Numbered from the stretch's first letter, positions 6,444 through 14,992 are shown. The stretch: DNA of 64,000 bases from Bacilli bacterium (GCA_017438635.1 JAFRUZ010000005.1:1-64000), one strand, 5' to 3'. Made by a program: numbers and translations. The notes: generated by a model not told the origin, from the sequence alone.

Positions 6444-7660
6444 CATATTACTTTAAAAGTAGTATAACCATTACTAGAATGAGCCGATATTTCTCCATTA
6501 TGTTTTATAACGATATTTTTAGCAATAGCAAGACCTAGTCCATAGTTGTTTGAATTTCTATTTCTTGAAGAATCCACTTTGTAAAATCTTTCAAATATTT
6601 TTTCCTCATCTTCTTTTTTTATAGGTAATCCAGTATTTTTAACTTCTAAGACAATTTGCTTATTCTTTTTATTAAGATTTACTAAAACTTTTCCTTTTGA
6701 AGAACAATGTTTAATGGCATTATCTATTAAAATGCCCATTAACTGAGTAATTAAATCAGGATTACATAGTAATGAAATATCTTGTTCTATATTATATTTT
6801 AATTTTATATTATTATCATAAAATAAACTCTCAAAAGTTAAGATAGAACCCTCTATAATATTTGATAAATTATTTTGAGACATAACTATATCTTGTTCTT
6901 GTTCAGTTTTAGCAAGATCTAATAATTCAGTTACTAATTTAATCATTCTTTCTGACTCATTTCTCATATTTTTAACCCATTTCTCATTTTTGTCATTAAA
7001 ATAAGCATCACTACTGGCAATCATAACCGCTAAAGGAGTCTTTAATTCATGAGAAGCATCAGCAATAAATATCTTTTGTTTTTCAAATGATTTCTTAACA
7101 GGTGTAATAATCCACTGAGTAATAAAATATGTAATAACGGCTATTACTAATTCACAAACAATAAATAATAATAAGTTAAATACTAATTGATCTAATAAAG
7201 CACTATTAAGTTCAGTATTATCCACAATAACTAAAGTATTATCTTCAGTAAATATATAAGAATATTTATTAGTATATAAATTGCCAATATAAAAATTATC
7301 TTTATGATTATTTATTACGCTATCAGCAATATCTTTTACATATTCTTCATCAATTTCATCTTGATTAGTATTATTTATAACACCACCATAATTACCATCA
7401 TCATCCAAAATTACAGTATATACAGTAAAATTCATATAGATTCTTCTTGGATCATCAGGTGTCTTTTTCGAAGGAGAGAAATCAATATCTTTTCTTTCAC
7501 TTTTCCTATCAAAAGTTCTTGGCAGCTTAGTTAATATATCTGAAATAGAATTTTTTCGCTCTACATATGTTCTAGTGGTATAAGTAACAAAAATAATAAG
7601 TGTAAAAGAAGTTAATAATAAGAATATAACCCAAAATACTTTATTCCTTAGTTTTTTCAT
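6431..7660 (-). CDS. sensor histidine kinase
   Basis: A membrane sensor kinase of 409 residues. A first membrane helix (about 8-28) and a second (about 160-182) flank an extracellular sensor region. Then come the dimerisation/phosphoacceptor box DASHELKTPLAV with its His, the N box (LIDNAIKH), the G1 region (EVKNTGLPI), the F box (IFERFYKVD) and the G2 box (GLGLAIAKNI). It should autophosphorylate and pass phosphate to the response regulator encoded just upstream. The ATG at 7660 follows the ribosome site ggaggtg and lies inside the end of the regulator gene (20-base overlap). The signal sensed is unknown. Confidence 0.93.
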   Translation of the reverse strand: MKKLRNKVFWVIFLLLTSFTLIIFVTYTTRTYVERKNSISDILTKLPRTFDRKSERKDIDFSPSKKTPDDPRRIYMNFTVYTVILDDDGNYGGVINNTNQDEIDEEYVKDIADSVINNHKDNFYIGNLYTNKYSYIFTEDNTLVIVDNTELNSALLDQLVFNLLLFIVCELVIAVITYFITQWIITPVKKSFEKQKIFIADASHELKTPLAVMIASSDAYFNDKNEKWVKNMRNESERMIKLVTELLDLAKTEQEQDIVMSQNNLSNIIEGSILTFESLFYDNNIKLKYNIEQDISLLCNPDLITQLMGILIDNAIKHCSSKGKVLVNLNKKNKQIVLEVKNTGLPIKKEDEEKIFERFYKVDSSRNRNSNNYGLGLAIAKNIVIKHNGEISAHSSNGYTTFKVIWNQK

Positions 7661-8336
7661 CAAACACCTCCAGTACATAACCCATATTACGAATAGCTTT
7701 TAAAGTAATTGTTGATTTAACTAACTTTAGTTTTTTTCTAATAAATGAGATATATGCTTCTAAAGTGTTTATATCACATTCTGTTTCATAACCCCATATT
7801 TTAACAAAGAGTTGTTCTTTATCCATAACTATATTAGGATTATTCATAAATAATTCAAGTAGTTGAAACTCTTTTCCAATAATTTTAACTTTATTAACTC
7901 TATCTTTATTAGAAAGTTCCATACTATTAATATTTAAGATGATATCTCCCAGTTCCATGGTATCAGAAGACGAAGTATTGTTCTTTCTAAGTTGAACATT
8001 AACTCTAGCAAGTAACTCTTCCATATGAAAAGGTTTAGTTAAATAATCATCAGCACCACTATTAAAACCTATCATTTTATCGTCAATAGTATTTTTTGCA
8101 GTCAACATCAATATCTTAGAATTAATCTTCTCTTCACGTAATTCCTTTAATATCTCAAAGCCATTCATATGAGGAAGCATAACATCAAGTATTATTAAAT
8201 CATAAATATCAGTTAAGGCTTCATCTAAACCTTCTTCACCATCAGTTCTAATCTCTACACTGTATTTTTTTGATTTTAACATACTAGCTATTGCATCCGC
8301 TAAATTGTATTCATCTTCAATAATTAATATTTTCAT
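7641..8336 (-). CDS. OmpR-family response regulator
   Basis: Residues 1-115 form a receiver domain with the acidic pair IEDE, the phosphoacceptor Asp in LIILDVMLPHMNG, and the Lys of YLTKPF. Residues 130-228 form a winged-helix DNA-binding domain (GKEFQLLELF, LFVKIWGYE, INTLEAYISFIRKKL, IRNMGYVLE). The total of 231 residues is normal for the family. The ribosome site ggtgatg lies upstream. The overlapping histidine kinase gene downstream is its evident partner; the targets are unknown. Confidence 0.95.
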   Translation of the reverse strand: MKILIIEDEYNLADAIASMLKSKKYSVEIRTDGEEGLDEALTDIYDLIILDVMLPHMNGFEILKELREEKINSKILMLTAKNTIDDKMIGFNSGADDYLTKPFHMEELLARVNVQLRKNNTSSSDTMELGDIILNINSMELSNKDRVNKVKIIGKEFQLLELFMNNPNIVMDKEQLFVKIWGYETECDINTLEAYISFIRKKLKLVKSTITLKAIRNMGYVLEVFDEKTKE

Positions 8337-8498
8337 CTAATCATCACCAACTAAAGTTTATATTTAAAAACTTAAATCAAACTGAAATTATATATATTAT
8401 ACCATAGAAAAAAATGATTTTTTTTAAAAAAGTTTGTTATATCAATGGGTTAAAAAAGTATAATATTATGATATAATTACAGTAATGAAGGTGATAAT

Positions 8499-9323
8499 AT
8501 GAAACATTTAGGAACAAAAGAATTAGAAACAAATAGACTAGTATTGAGACAAATGCAAGAAAGTGATGCTGAAGGTATATACAATAGTTTTATTAATGAA
8601 GAAAAGTTTTTATATTATACCAACAAAGAAAAAAGGACTTTTGAGGAAGAAAAAGAATCGTTAAAAGGTATTCAAGAAAAGTATAAAAACAACGAGTATT
8701 ACAACTGGTTAATAACACTAAAGAACAAAACTATTATTGGGTACATTAGTTTTAATGTTGATAACTATAATGAATCAGTAGAATTTAATTATGCTATAGA
8801 TGAAAAACATCAAAATAATGGATATATGACTGAAGCATTACAGAAAATAAAGGATTATGCTCTAAAAGAAATGAATGTTAATAGATTTTATGGTGGCTGT
8901 GAAATAAATAATAAAGCATCACAAAGAGTAATGGAAAAATGTCATCTTTCATTTGAAGGTATTTTAAAGAAACATCTAAAACTAAAAGATGGATATCACA
9001 ATATGTTAGTATATGCATCTGTAAATAATAAACTAAGTGAAAATAGAATAGAAGCAAATGAAGAAAAACTAGATTGCTTATTAAATATAACACAAAGATT
9101 AGAACTAGATTTAAATGAACTAGAAAGGAATCAGAATAAATTTAAAGAATTAAATGATTATTATGGAAGTGAAGATTGGTTTAAAGATTTAGAAGGTAAT
9201 CATAATGGAGTAAAAGCAGGAGTTTTAAGTGAGGATGCAGTATGGAATCTAAACGAAAAAATAATAGATTTAATCAATCAAATAGAAGATATAAAAGATA
9301 ATATTAATAGTGAAAAGGAATAA
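8499..9323 (+). CDS. GNAT N-acetyltransferase fused to a DUF4298 domain
   Basis: Residues 1-175 are a RimJ/RimL-type GNAT domain: the opening TNRLVLRQMQESDAEGIY, strand INDEE-like KTIIGYISFN, and acetyl-CoA motif A DEKHQNNGYMTEAL, followed by FYGGCEINNKASQRVMEK. Residues 183-268 match DUF4298, with the YYGSEDWFKDLE and GVLSEDAVW signatures. The two are usually separate proteins; here they share one frame with a short linker. The acetylated substrate is unknown. The gene has its own AT-rich promoter region (TATAAT boxes at about 8460-8477) and is divergent from the two-component operon. Confidence 0.85.
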   Translation: MKHLGTKELETNRLVLRQMQESDAEGIYNSFINEEKFLYYTNKEKRTFEEEKESLKGIQEKYKNNEYYNWLITLKNKTIIGYISFNVDNYNESVEFNYAIDEKHQNNGYMTEALQKIKDYALKEMNVNRFYGGCEINNKASQRVMEKCHLSFEGILKKHLKLKDGYHNMLVYASVNNKLSENRIEANEEKLDCLLNITQRLELDLNELERNQNKFKELNDYYGSEDWFKDLEGNHNGVKAGVLSEDAVWNLNEKIIDLINQIEDIKDNINSEKE

Positions 9324-9345
9324 TTAAAAAAATAATTTAAAAATC

Positions 9346-9398
9346 TTGACAAGTTTACTTTGCATATAATATAATAAACATGACAAGTTTACTTGTCA
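9346..9398 (+). promoter_or_regulatory. promoter with two operator copies for the DUF6442-XRE operon
   Basis: TTGACA (9346-9351), 18 bases, TATAAT (9370-9375). A perfect palindrome TGACAAGT-TT-ACTTGTCA lies at 9381-9398 over the start of transcription and touches the ribosome site. A second, partly degenerate copy (tgacaagtttactt) lies at 9347-9360 over the -35 box, 34 bases upstream, which places both on one face of the helix. This fits repression by the XRE protein encoded in the same operon. Confidence 0.75.
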
Positions 9399-9408
9399 AG
9401 GAGGAATT

Positions 9409-9738
9409 ATGAAAAAAGAAGATATTTTAAAAGCTAGTAGAAAAGAAAATAAAAATAAGGACTTTGCAGTAATAGAAGTAGAAAACAAAGCAGTTAAGAT
9501 AGGTGCTCTTGGAATGCTTATCCTTGCATCAATTTATTTTTGCTTAGAGATAATCGTCCAAGGAAAAGAAAACTATGGTTTATATTCAATAATAGCCCTA
9601 TACTGTGCAATAGTATATGGATACAAAGGAATTAAAACTAAGAATAAATTTGAAATTATTTGCATGATAATCTGGACTGTAGTAGCTATTCCTTTAATAA
9701 TTACTTATATAAAAGGAATTTTCGCAGGAGCTATTTAA
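9409..9738 (+). CDS. DUF6442-like small membrane protein
   Basis: A 109-residue protein with a charged N-terminus (KKEDILKASRKENKNKD) and three hydrophobic segments (about 33-50, 58-72 and 82-102). The layout matches the DUF6442 family, which commonly sits next to a short XRE repressor in Firmicutes. The function of the family is unknown. It overlaps the XRE gene by one base (TAATG). The ribosome site aaggagg overlaps the operator, so the repressor would block both genes. Confidence 0.75.
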   Translation: MKKEDILKASRKENKNKDFAVIEVENKAVKIGALGMLILASIYFCLEIIVQGKENYGLYSIIALYCAIVYGYKGIKTKNKFEIICMIIWTVVAIPLIITYIKGIFAGAI

Positions 9739-9944
9739 TGGAAGAAAAACTAGTATTAAAAAACAACCTAAAAGAAATAAGAACAAAAAAAGAACTATCT
9801 CAACAAGAGTTAGCAAACATGGTAGGAGTATCCAGAAATACAATAAGTTCAATTGAAACAGGAAAATACTGTCCTACTGCAAAACTAGCACTAGTCATAT
9901 GTATAGCCTTAGATAAAAAGTTTGAAGATTTATTCTATTTCTAA
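9738..9944 (+). CDS. XRE-family repressor (68 aa)
   Basis: The whole protein is one lambda-repressor-like helix-turn-helix domain (IRTKKELSQQELANMVGVSR, then NTISSIETGKYCPTAKLAL, ending ALDKKFEDLFYF). Proteins of this size act as dimers. Its own promoter carries a perfect palindrome and a half-copy, so autorepression is likely. The ATG at 9738 overlaps the stop of the membrane protein gene, indicating coupled translation. The cue that relieves repression is not visible. Confidence 0.9.
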   Translation: MEEKLVLKNNLKEIRTKKELSQQELANMVGVSRNTISSIETGKYCPTAKLALVICIALDKKFEDLFYF

Positions 9945-9956
9945 TAAAAAAAACTG

Positions 9957-9985
9957 TAGACATGTTAATTGCAATATGCTACAAT
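9957..9985 (+). promoter_or_regulatory. promoter of pyrBI
   Basis: TAGACA (9957-9962), 17-base spacer, TACAAT (9980-9985), 19 bases before the pyrB start. The leader is too short for a pyrR-type attenuator, and none is visible. Confidence 0.6.
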
Positions 9986-10004
9986 CTTTTCTAGGAGGTA
10001 GAAT

Positions 10005-10934
10005 ATGAAGAGAGAAAAACTAAAAAATTTAATAGACATAAAAGATTTAAGTGTTAAAGAAATTGACGATTTAATTAAAGTAGCCAACGATATCATTACT
10101 CACAAAGATAAGTATTCTAAAAAATGTGAAGGTAAGATATTGGCTACTTTATTTTTTGAGCCAAGTACTAGAACTAGACTTAGTTTTGAATCTGCTATGT
10201 TAAGACTTGGAGGGAGAGTGTTAGGATTCTCCGATGCAAATTGTAGTTCAACCACAAAAGGTGAAACTTTGGGAGATACTATAGAAACAGTGAGTGGGTA
10301 TGCTGATATTATAGCTATGCGTCATCCCAAAGAAGGTGCTCCAGCAGTGGCTAGTAAAAGAGCATCAATTCCAATTATAAATGCAGGTGATGGTGGTCAT
10401 AATCATCCAACTCAAACATTGACAGATTTGTTAACAATTTCTAGAGAGAAGGGTAGACTAGATAATTTAACTATAGGGTTATGTGGAGATTTAAAATTTG
10501 GAAGAACAATCCATTCAATAATAGGTGCTATGTCAAGATATAAAAACATAAAATTTATTCTAATATCACCAGAAGAATTAAAGCTACCAGATTATACCAT
10601 AACTGAAGTATTAGAAAAGAACAATATAGAATATATAGAAACAAATGACTTAGAAAAATATATGAGTGAACTAGATATTTTATATATGACTAGAGTACAA
10701 AAAGAAAGATTCTTTAATGAAGCAGATTATTTAAGATTAAAAGATTATTACATTCTAAATAAAAAGAAACTTGAAAAAGCAAAAAAAGATTTATGTATAA
10801 TGCATCCACTACCTAGAGTAAGTGAAATAAGTACAGATGTAGATGATGATCCAAGAGCAAAATACTTTGAACAAGCGCATAATGGAGTATATATAAGAAT
10901 GGCTTTAATACTTAAGTTATTGGAGGTAAAATAA
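10005..10934 (+). CDS. pyrB: aspartate carbamoyltransferase catalytic subunit
   Basis: The 309-residue enzyme joins carbamoyl phosphate and aspartate in the second step of pyrimidine synthesis. The carbamoyl-phosphate site [14 protein letters not shown], the IAMRHP segment, [15 protein letters not shown] and the C-terminal MHPLPR are all present. The ribosome site ctaggagg precedes ATG. The regulatory subunit gene pyrI overlaps the last base, so a class B (catalytic plus regulatory) enzyme is expected. No other pyr gene is nearby. Confidence 0.97.
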   Translation: MKREKLKNLIDIKDLSVKEIDDLIKVANDIITHKDKYSKKCEGKILATLFFEPSTRTRLSFESAMLRLGGRVLGFSDANCSSTTKGETLGDTIETVSGYADIIAMRHPKEGAPAVASKRASIPIINAGDGGHNHPTQTLTDLLTISREKGRLDNLTIGLCGDLKFGRTIHSIIGAMSRYKNIKFILISPEELKLPDYTITEVLEKNNIEYIETNDLEKYMSELDILYMTRVQKERFFNEADYLRLKDYYILNKKKLEKAKKDLCIMHPLPRVSEISTDVDDDPRAKYFEQAHNGVYIRMALILKLLEVK

Positions 10935-11368
10935 TGAATATAGATACAATAAAAAACGGTTATGTAATAGATCATATTACTGCTGGAAATGCTATAAAAA
11001 TATATAGATTACTAAACTTAGAAAAATTAGACTTAGTAGTAGCACTTATAACAAATGTAAAAAGTAATAAAACAAAAACAAAAGATTTATTAAAAATAGG
11101 AAAATTAATAGATATTGATCTAGATAAAATAGCTTTTATAGATCCAGATGTAACAATAAATATCGTAAAAAACAATAAAATAATCGAAAAGAAGAAATTA
11201 GAATTACCTGAAAGATTAATCAATGTATGTAAATGCAATAATCCAAGATGTATAACATCTACTGAAAGAAATCTTGATCAAATATTTAATTTAACAGATA
11301 AAGAAAACAAAGTATATAGATGTAATTACTGTGAAATGATGTTAGAAAAAGATAAATTTTTATATTAA
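10934..11368 (+). CDS. pyrI: aspartate carbamoyltransferase regulatory subunit
   Basis: The 144-residue protein has the N-terminal nucleotide-binding domain (IKNGYVIDHITAGNA, then LDLVVALITNVKS) and the C-terminal zinc domain with Cys ligands CNNPRC and CNYC that grip PyrB. It should make the enzyme respond to CTP/UTP/ATP. PyrI occurs in enterobacteria and clostridia but is absent from Bacillus, so its presence here is a useful lineage marker. Start overlaps the pyrB stop. Confidence 0.95.
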   Translation: MNIDTIKNGYVIDHITAGNAIKIYRLLNLEKLDLVVALITNVKSNKTKTKDLLKIGKLIDIDLDKIAFIDPDVTINIVKNNKIIEKKKLELPERLINVCKCNNPRCITSTERNLDQIFNLTDKENKVYRCNYCEMMLEKDKFLY

Positions 11369-11394
11369 AAAACTCACATTAAGTGAGTTTTTTT
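11367..11394. terminator. bidirectional terminator after pyrI
   Basis: Hairpin aactcac / gtgagtt with A and T runs, between convergent genes. Confidence 0.8.
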
Positions 11395-12763
11395 ATTCAT
11401 AATAATCATAGTCATAGTATTTATTTATATTATGTTTTAACTTTTTAATATTATCTTTTGAAGTATGAATTTCTGTTGTAAAAGTATAACCATTAGATAT
11501 ATGTTTATTATTAATTTCTTTTATTACATTTCTAATCATATCCATTTTATCTTTAGAATTATAATATATTGATACATGGTTATCATGTATTTCAATTACA
11601 GGTTTATAATACTTTGAGTGTTTAGTAACAATTTTAACATCATTTGAATTAGATTCAATAAAACTAAAACCATAACTATCTTCAATAATCAGATTATCTT
11701 TCATAGAAATAACTTTTTCTTCTTTTACAACAGGGTCTTCCACTATATCAAATTCAGTAGCGGCAATAGCACATATTCCAGAACCTATTCCAAGTACAAT
11801 TAATGAAATAATAAAAGTTATAAATAAAAGTTTTTTCTTAGACTTAGTACTTATAATAAAATGATATAAAATATCTAGAATTATTATATTTACTGCAATA
11901 CAAGATAAAGTAATAAGAAGAGCACCTATAAACATCAAACCAGTTTTTAAGAACATAAATATAAAAGTTAAAACAGTAGCAAAACCAATTAAGTTAAAAC
12001 AAAATCCTAAAGCTATACATACTGCAAATATTTTTATAAATATCAAGAAAAACTTAGCAAGACCTTTAATAAACTTATAACTAGAATGATCTGGATCACG
12101 AATAACTATTCTTTCCTTTTTATCATTCAAAACAATAGTTTTCTTTTTATCTTCTTTCTTATCGTCTATATTATCCTCTTCAGCATCTGTTTCTTCTTTA
12201 ATATCATTTACTGCGATACTATAATAATCTAAATATCTTGTTTTAAAAATATGAAAAACAAGTATTGTACCAAGTACAAAAGAAGCAATAACATAAACAT
12301 CCTTAACAATGTCATATAAAAAGTGTGATACTTTGCCTGGTAGAAATGATAAAACATCAAAAACGATACCACTTGCAACAGAACCAATAATACAGCAGAT
12401 AATATATATGACAAAGATGATAAATGCTAGTTCAAACAAACATTTAATTTTACTTTTAAGCTTCATAGCACCAAACATATCAACAGTTTTAGTAACATAA
12501 CCTAAAAAGTCATCCACATATTTATTAATATTACTATTCTTTTGTCTAGTTTCATTTACATCCTTATAGTCTTGATTCATAAGTTCATCCATATTTAGAT
12601 TAAACATTTTACAAAGAGCAAGCACTTTATCAGTTTCAGGATAGGCAAGACCAGATTCCCATTTTGAAACACTTTGTCTTGACACCCCCAAAGATTCAGC
12701 AAGCTGTTCTTGTGACAGATTATTTTCCTTTCTTATTTTCTTTAAATTTTCTCCTAGATTCAT
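11393..12763 (-). CDS. membrane-bound XRE-family regulator (456 aa)
   Basis: Residues 1-65 form an XRE helix-turn-helix (LKKIRKENNLSQEQLAESLG, then SRQSVSKWESG and YPETDKVLALCKMF). After a linker come about six hydrophobic helices (roughly 107-135, 155-175, 235-258, 262-290, 292-310 and 318-340), split by a charged cytoplasmic loop near 195-225. The last 115 residues are polar, with a repeated beta-strand look (SYGFSFIES, VKIVTKHSKY) as in DUF4097-type modules, and may lie outside the cell. The ATG at 12763 suits the ribosome site better than an upstream TTG. It may couple an envelope signal to gene control (inference). Confidence 0.75.
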   Translation of the reverse strand: MNLGENLKKIRKENNLSQEQLAESLGVSRQSVSKWESGLAYPETDKVLALCKMFNLNMDELMNQDYKDVNETRQKNSNINKYVDDFLGYVTKTVDMFGAMKLKSKIKCLFELAFIIFVIYIICCIIGSVASGIVFDVLSFLPGKVSHFLYDIVKDVYVIASFVLGTILVFHIFKTRYLDYYSIAVNDIKEETDAEEDNIDDKKEDKKKTIVLNDKKERIVIRDPDHSSYKFIKGLAKFFLIFIKIFAVCIALGFCFNLIGFATVLTFIFMFLKTGLMFIGALLITLSCIAVNIIILDILYHFIISTKSKKKLLFITFIISLIVLGIGSGICAIAATEFDIVEDPVVKEEKVISMKDNLIIEDSYGFSFIESNSNDVKIVTKHSKYYKPVIEIHDNHVSIYYNSKDKMDMIRNVIKEINNKHISNGYTFTTEIHTSKDNIKKLKHNINKYYDYDYYE

Positions 12764-12819
12764 AAACAATTTCTCCTTTCATATACAAAAAGTATATAAA
12801 ATAAACCAGTTGCACTCTA

Positions 12820-12834
12820 CCAACTTTCAGTTGT
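12820..12834 (-). promoter_or_regulatory. small palindrome upstream of the membrane XRE gene
   Basis: CAACT-ttc-AGTTG lies about 60 bases upstream of the start, flanked by two gttgca(c/t)ct repeats (12809 and 12852 areas). It may be the operator of the adjacent XRE regulator. Confidence 0.3.
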
Positions 12835-12915
12835 ATTTTGTATATTTTGGGTTGCATCTAATAAAATTATACCATTATATCGCAAAAAATGGTAAAATAA
12901 AGAAGAGGTGTGAAA

Positions 12916-13413
12916 ATGAAAAACAAAATGATACTAATACCTGTATTGATATTAGCAATAGCTATAGGAACAGGTACAATGATATTAATAGATAGTAAAC
13001 ATAGTAGTAATTCAAGATTTAAAAAAGAATATGGTGAAAGTGTTCCGAAAGGAACATCTATAGTTTATTTAACAAATGATGAAATCATAGAGGCTTTTGA
13101 CACAGATGATAAATTAGTTTTTATAGGTAGCCCTTCATCAGACGATACTAAAAAAGCAATTTCAACTCTTTTAACATCAGCAAAGAATAATGGAATTGAT
13201 AAAATATATTATTTTGATGCAACAGAAACTAAAGATAAAACAAATAAAAAACTATTAGAAAGACTAAACAAAAAAGAAATTATTATGCCAACATTATTCT
13301 TAATAAAAGATAAAAAAACAAATGAAATCCAAGAAGGTATAACTAATAATCTACAAGAAAAGTATGACGATATAATGATAGCTTATATTATGTGTACCAC
13401 TCCAGATTGTTAA
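12916..13413 (+). CDS. membrane-anchored thioredoxin-fold protein without CxxC
   Basis: An uncleaved N-terminal anchor (about residues 4-24) is followed by a domain of about 100 residues with thioredoxin-fold order: a DKLVFIGSP strand, a helix starting SSDDTKKAIS, DKIYYFDATE, and a strand with the cis-proline motif IIMPTLFLI. The place of the CxxC pair is taken by SPSSDD, so classical redox activity is not expected. Two Cys occur only in the extreme C-terminus (CTTPDC). The ATG at 12916 is chosen over the GTG at 12910 because of spacing from agaggtg. The likely location is the outer face of the membrane. Confidence 0.65.
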   Translation: MKNKMILIPVLILAIAIGTGTMILIDSKHSSNSRFKKEYGESVPKGTSIVYLTNDEIIEAFDTDDKLVFIGSPSSDDTKKAISTLLTSAKNNGIDKIYYFDATETKDKTNKKLLERLNKKEIIMPTLFLIKDKKTNEIQEGITNNLQEKYDDIMIAYIMCTTPDC

Positions 13414-13459
13414 ATGTATTAAAACTAAAAAAATACGCATATTATCTATAGGAGGTAAT

Positions 13460-13693
13460 ATGAAAAAAAGTAAAATAATGACTACAATGACATCTTTTGC
13501 AATGGGAGCAGTAACAGGTATGATGCTTGCGCCTAAAGAAGGGAAAGAATTAAGAAAAGATGTGAAAGATGGTGCTAACAAAGCACTGAAAAAAGTTAAA
13601 AAAGTAAAAAAAGAAGAATGTGAAATGGTTAAAGGAGTAACTTCAGAAGTAAAAGGCAAAATGAAAGATATTGGTAAAATAGTAGAAGAGTAA
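13460..13693 (+). CDS. YtxH-like small protein
   Basis: The 77-residue protein opens with a short hydrophobic glycine-containing helix (FAMGAVTGMMLAPKEGKELR), the hallmark of the YtxH family, followed by a Lys/Glu-rich amphipathic helix. Family members are general stress-associated proteins of unknown function. It has the ribosome site ataggagg and its own terminator. Confidence 0.75.
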   Translation: MKKSKIMTTMTSFAMGAVTGMMLAPKEGKELRKDVKDGANKALKKVKKVKKEECEMVKGVTSEVKGKMKDIGKIVEE

Positions 13694-13708
13694 TCTTCTT
13701 CTTTTTTT
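13684..13708 (+). terminator. terminator after the YtxH-like gene
   Basis: Hairpin agaaga / tcttct followed by ctttttttt; it overlaps the last codons of the gene. Confidence 0.6.
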
Positions 13709-13742
13709 GCAATTATGTTATAATACAGTTGAAGTGGTGTTT

Positions 13743-14621
13743 ATGGTTTTAATGGTAAGTGGTAGAACAGATATTGTAGCTTTTTACACAGAATGGTTTA
13801 TGAATAGATACAAAGAAGGATTTGTAGACGTAAGAAATCCATTCTATAAAAAAATGGTAAGTAGAATTTATTTTAAAGACGTAGATTTAATCATGTTTTG
13901 CACAAAGAATCCAATACCGCTTCTTCCATACCTAAAAAGTATAAAACATAAAATACTATTTCATATAACTTTAACACCATATCATAAAGATATTGAACCA
14001 AATCTACCACCGAAAGGGAAGATAATTGAAGCAATTAAGGAAGTATCCAAAATAGTAGGTAAGGAAAATGTTTATGTGAGATATGATCCGATTTTTATAA
14101 GTGGTAAATACAGTGTAGCATATCACGTAAAATCATTTGACAATATGTGTAATATGTTGTCAGACTATGTAAAGCACATTATAGTTTCATTCATAGATGA
14201 ATATAAGAATACTGTAAAGAACAAATCTGTGTTAAAATATAGACAAATGTCTGATAAAGACTATGAAATAATTGGGAAATCATTCAGTGAAAGTGCTAGT
14301 AAAAATGATATGACTATACAGACATGTTTTGAAAAAAACACATTGACAGAATACGGCTTCATAGAAAGACAATGCTTGTCAAAAGAACTTGCCTATCAAT
14401 TGACAGGTAAAAAATACAAACTATGGCAGGCTAGAAAATGTGGATGCGTAGAAATGGCCGATATAGGAGCATATAATTCTTGCAAACACTTGTGTAAGTA
14501 CTGTTATGCTAACTTTGATGAAGATAAAATAATAGAAAACTGTAAGAATCATAATCCAAATTCATCTCTATTAATTGGACATTTAAATAAAGATGATGAA
14601 ATAAAAATAAGAAAGGATTGA
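13743..14621 (+). CDS. DUF1848 family protein (radical-SAM-like C-terminus)
   Basis: The protein matches DUF1848: it opens MVSGRTDIVAFYTEWF, has the segment MFCTKNPIPLLPYL, then YVRYDPIFIS, and a C-terminal cysteine cluster (KCGCVEMADIGAYNSC, then KHLCKYCYAN). The cluster suggests an iron-sulfur centre. The family is related to radical-SAM/SPL-like folds, but its reaction is not established. The start at 13743 follows the weak ribosome site agtggtg; the next ATG (13752) is also possible. A TATAAT box lies at about 13720. The small gene at 14626 follows after four bases. Confidence 0.82.
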   Translation: MVLMVSGRTDIVAFYTEWFMNRYKEGFVDVRNPFYKKMVSRIYFKDVDLIMFCTKNPIPLLPYLKSIKHKILFHITLTPYHKDIEPNLPPKGKIIEAIKEVSKIVGKENVYVRYDPIFISGKYSVAYHVKSFDNMCNMLSDYVKHIIVSFIDEYKNTVKNKSVLKYRQMSDKDYEIIGKSFSESASKNDMTIQTCFEKNTLTEYGFIERQCLSKELAYQLTGKKYKLWQARKCGCVEMADIGAYNSCKHLCKYCYANFDEDKIIENCKNHNPNSSLLIGHLNKDDEIKIRKD

Positions 14622-14625
14622 AAAT

Positions 14626-14844
14626 ATGATAATAGATGTAGAAGAATTAAGAGAAGATTTAATTGATTATCTTGGGACAGCTGTATCTTATAACGATGTA
14701 GCCATGATGGATTTAATTGAAGCAGAAAGAGCTAATGATGAGGGTATTGTTAGAATGGCACTTAAACATGGTTTTAATCTAGGAAAATATGAAATAGAAA
14801 AAACAGAAGAGAAAGGAGAGTATTATGGAAGAAAAAAACTGTAA
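14626..14844 (+). CDS. small conserved hypothetical protein (72 aa)
   Basis: An acidic, mostly helical protein (EELREDLIDYLGTAV, then MMDLIEAERANDEGIV and KHGFNLGKYEIE). Similar short proteins occur in many Firmicutes, without a known function. It lies four bases after the DUF1848 gene and overlaps the next Cys-rich ORF by 20 bases, so the three probably form one operon. No membrane segment or motif is present. Confidence 0.7.
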   Translation: MIIDVEELREDLIDYLGTAVSYNDVAMMDLIEAERANDEGIVRMALKHGFNLGKYEIEKTEEKGEYYGRKKL

Positions 14845-14971
14845 TTGTAGTGAAGAATGTACATGCGGATGCCAAGAAGGAAAAGAATGTACTTGCACTG
14901 ATGAAGAATGCAAATGTGGCTGTGAAGAAGGAAAAGAATGTACATGTGATAACAGCGAAGAAGAAAAATAA
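14825..14971 (+). CDS. Cys-rich metallothionein-like peptide (48 aa)
   Basis: ATG at 14825 follows the ribosome site aaaggagag. The peptide has 12 cysteines in 48 residues in CxC and CxCxC arrangements and many Glu. It holds two near-identical units, EECTCGCQEGKECTC and EECKCGCEEGKECTC, 17 residues apart. No hydrophobic core is possible, so folding around metal ions is the likely state. It does not match a metallothionein family I can name. It overlaps the upstream 72-residue gene by 20 bases in another frame and sits 22 bases before the HU-helix gene. Binding of zinc, copper or a similar ion is inference. Confidence 0.75.
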   Translation: MEEKNCNCSEECTCGCQEGKECTCTDEECKCGCEEGKECTCDNSEEEK

Positions 14972-14992
14972 TAAAAAAAAGGAGTAATAATT

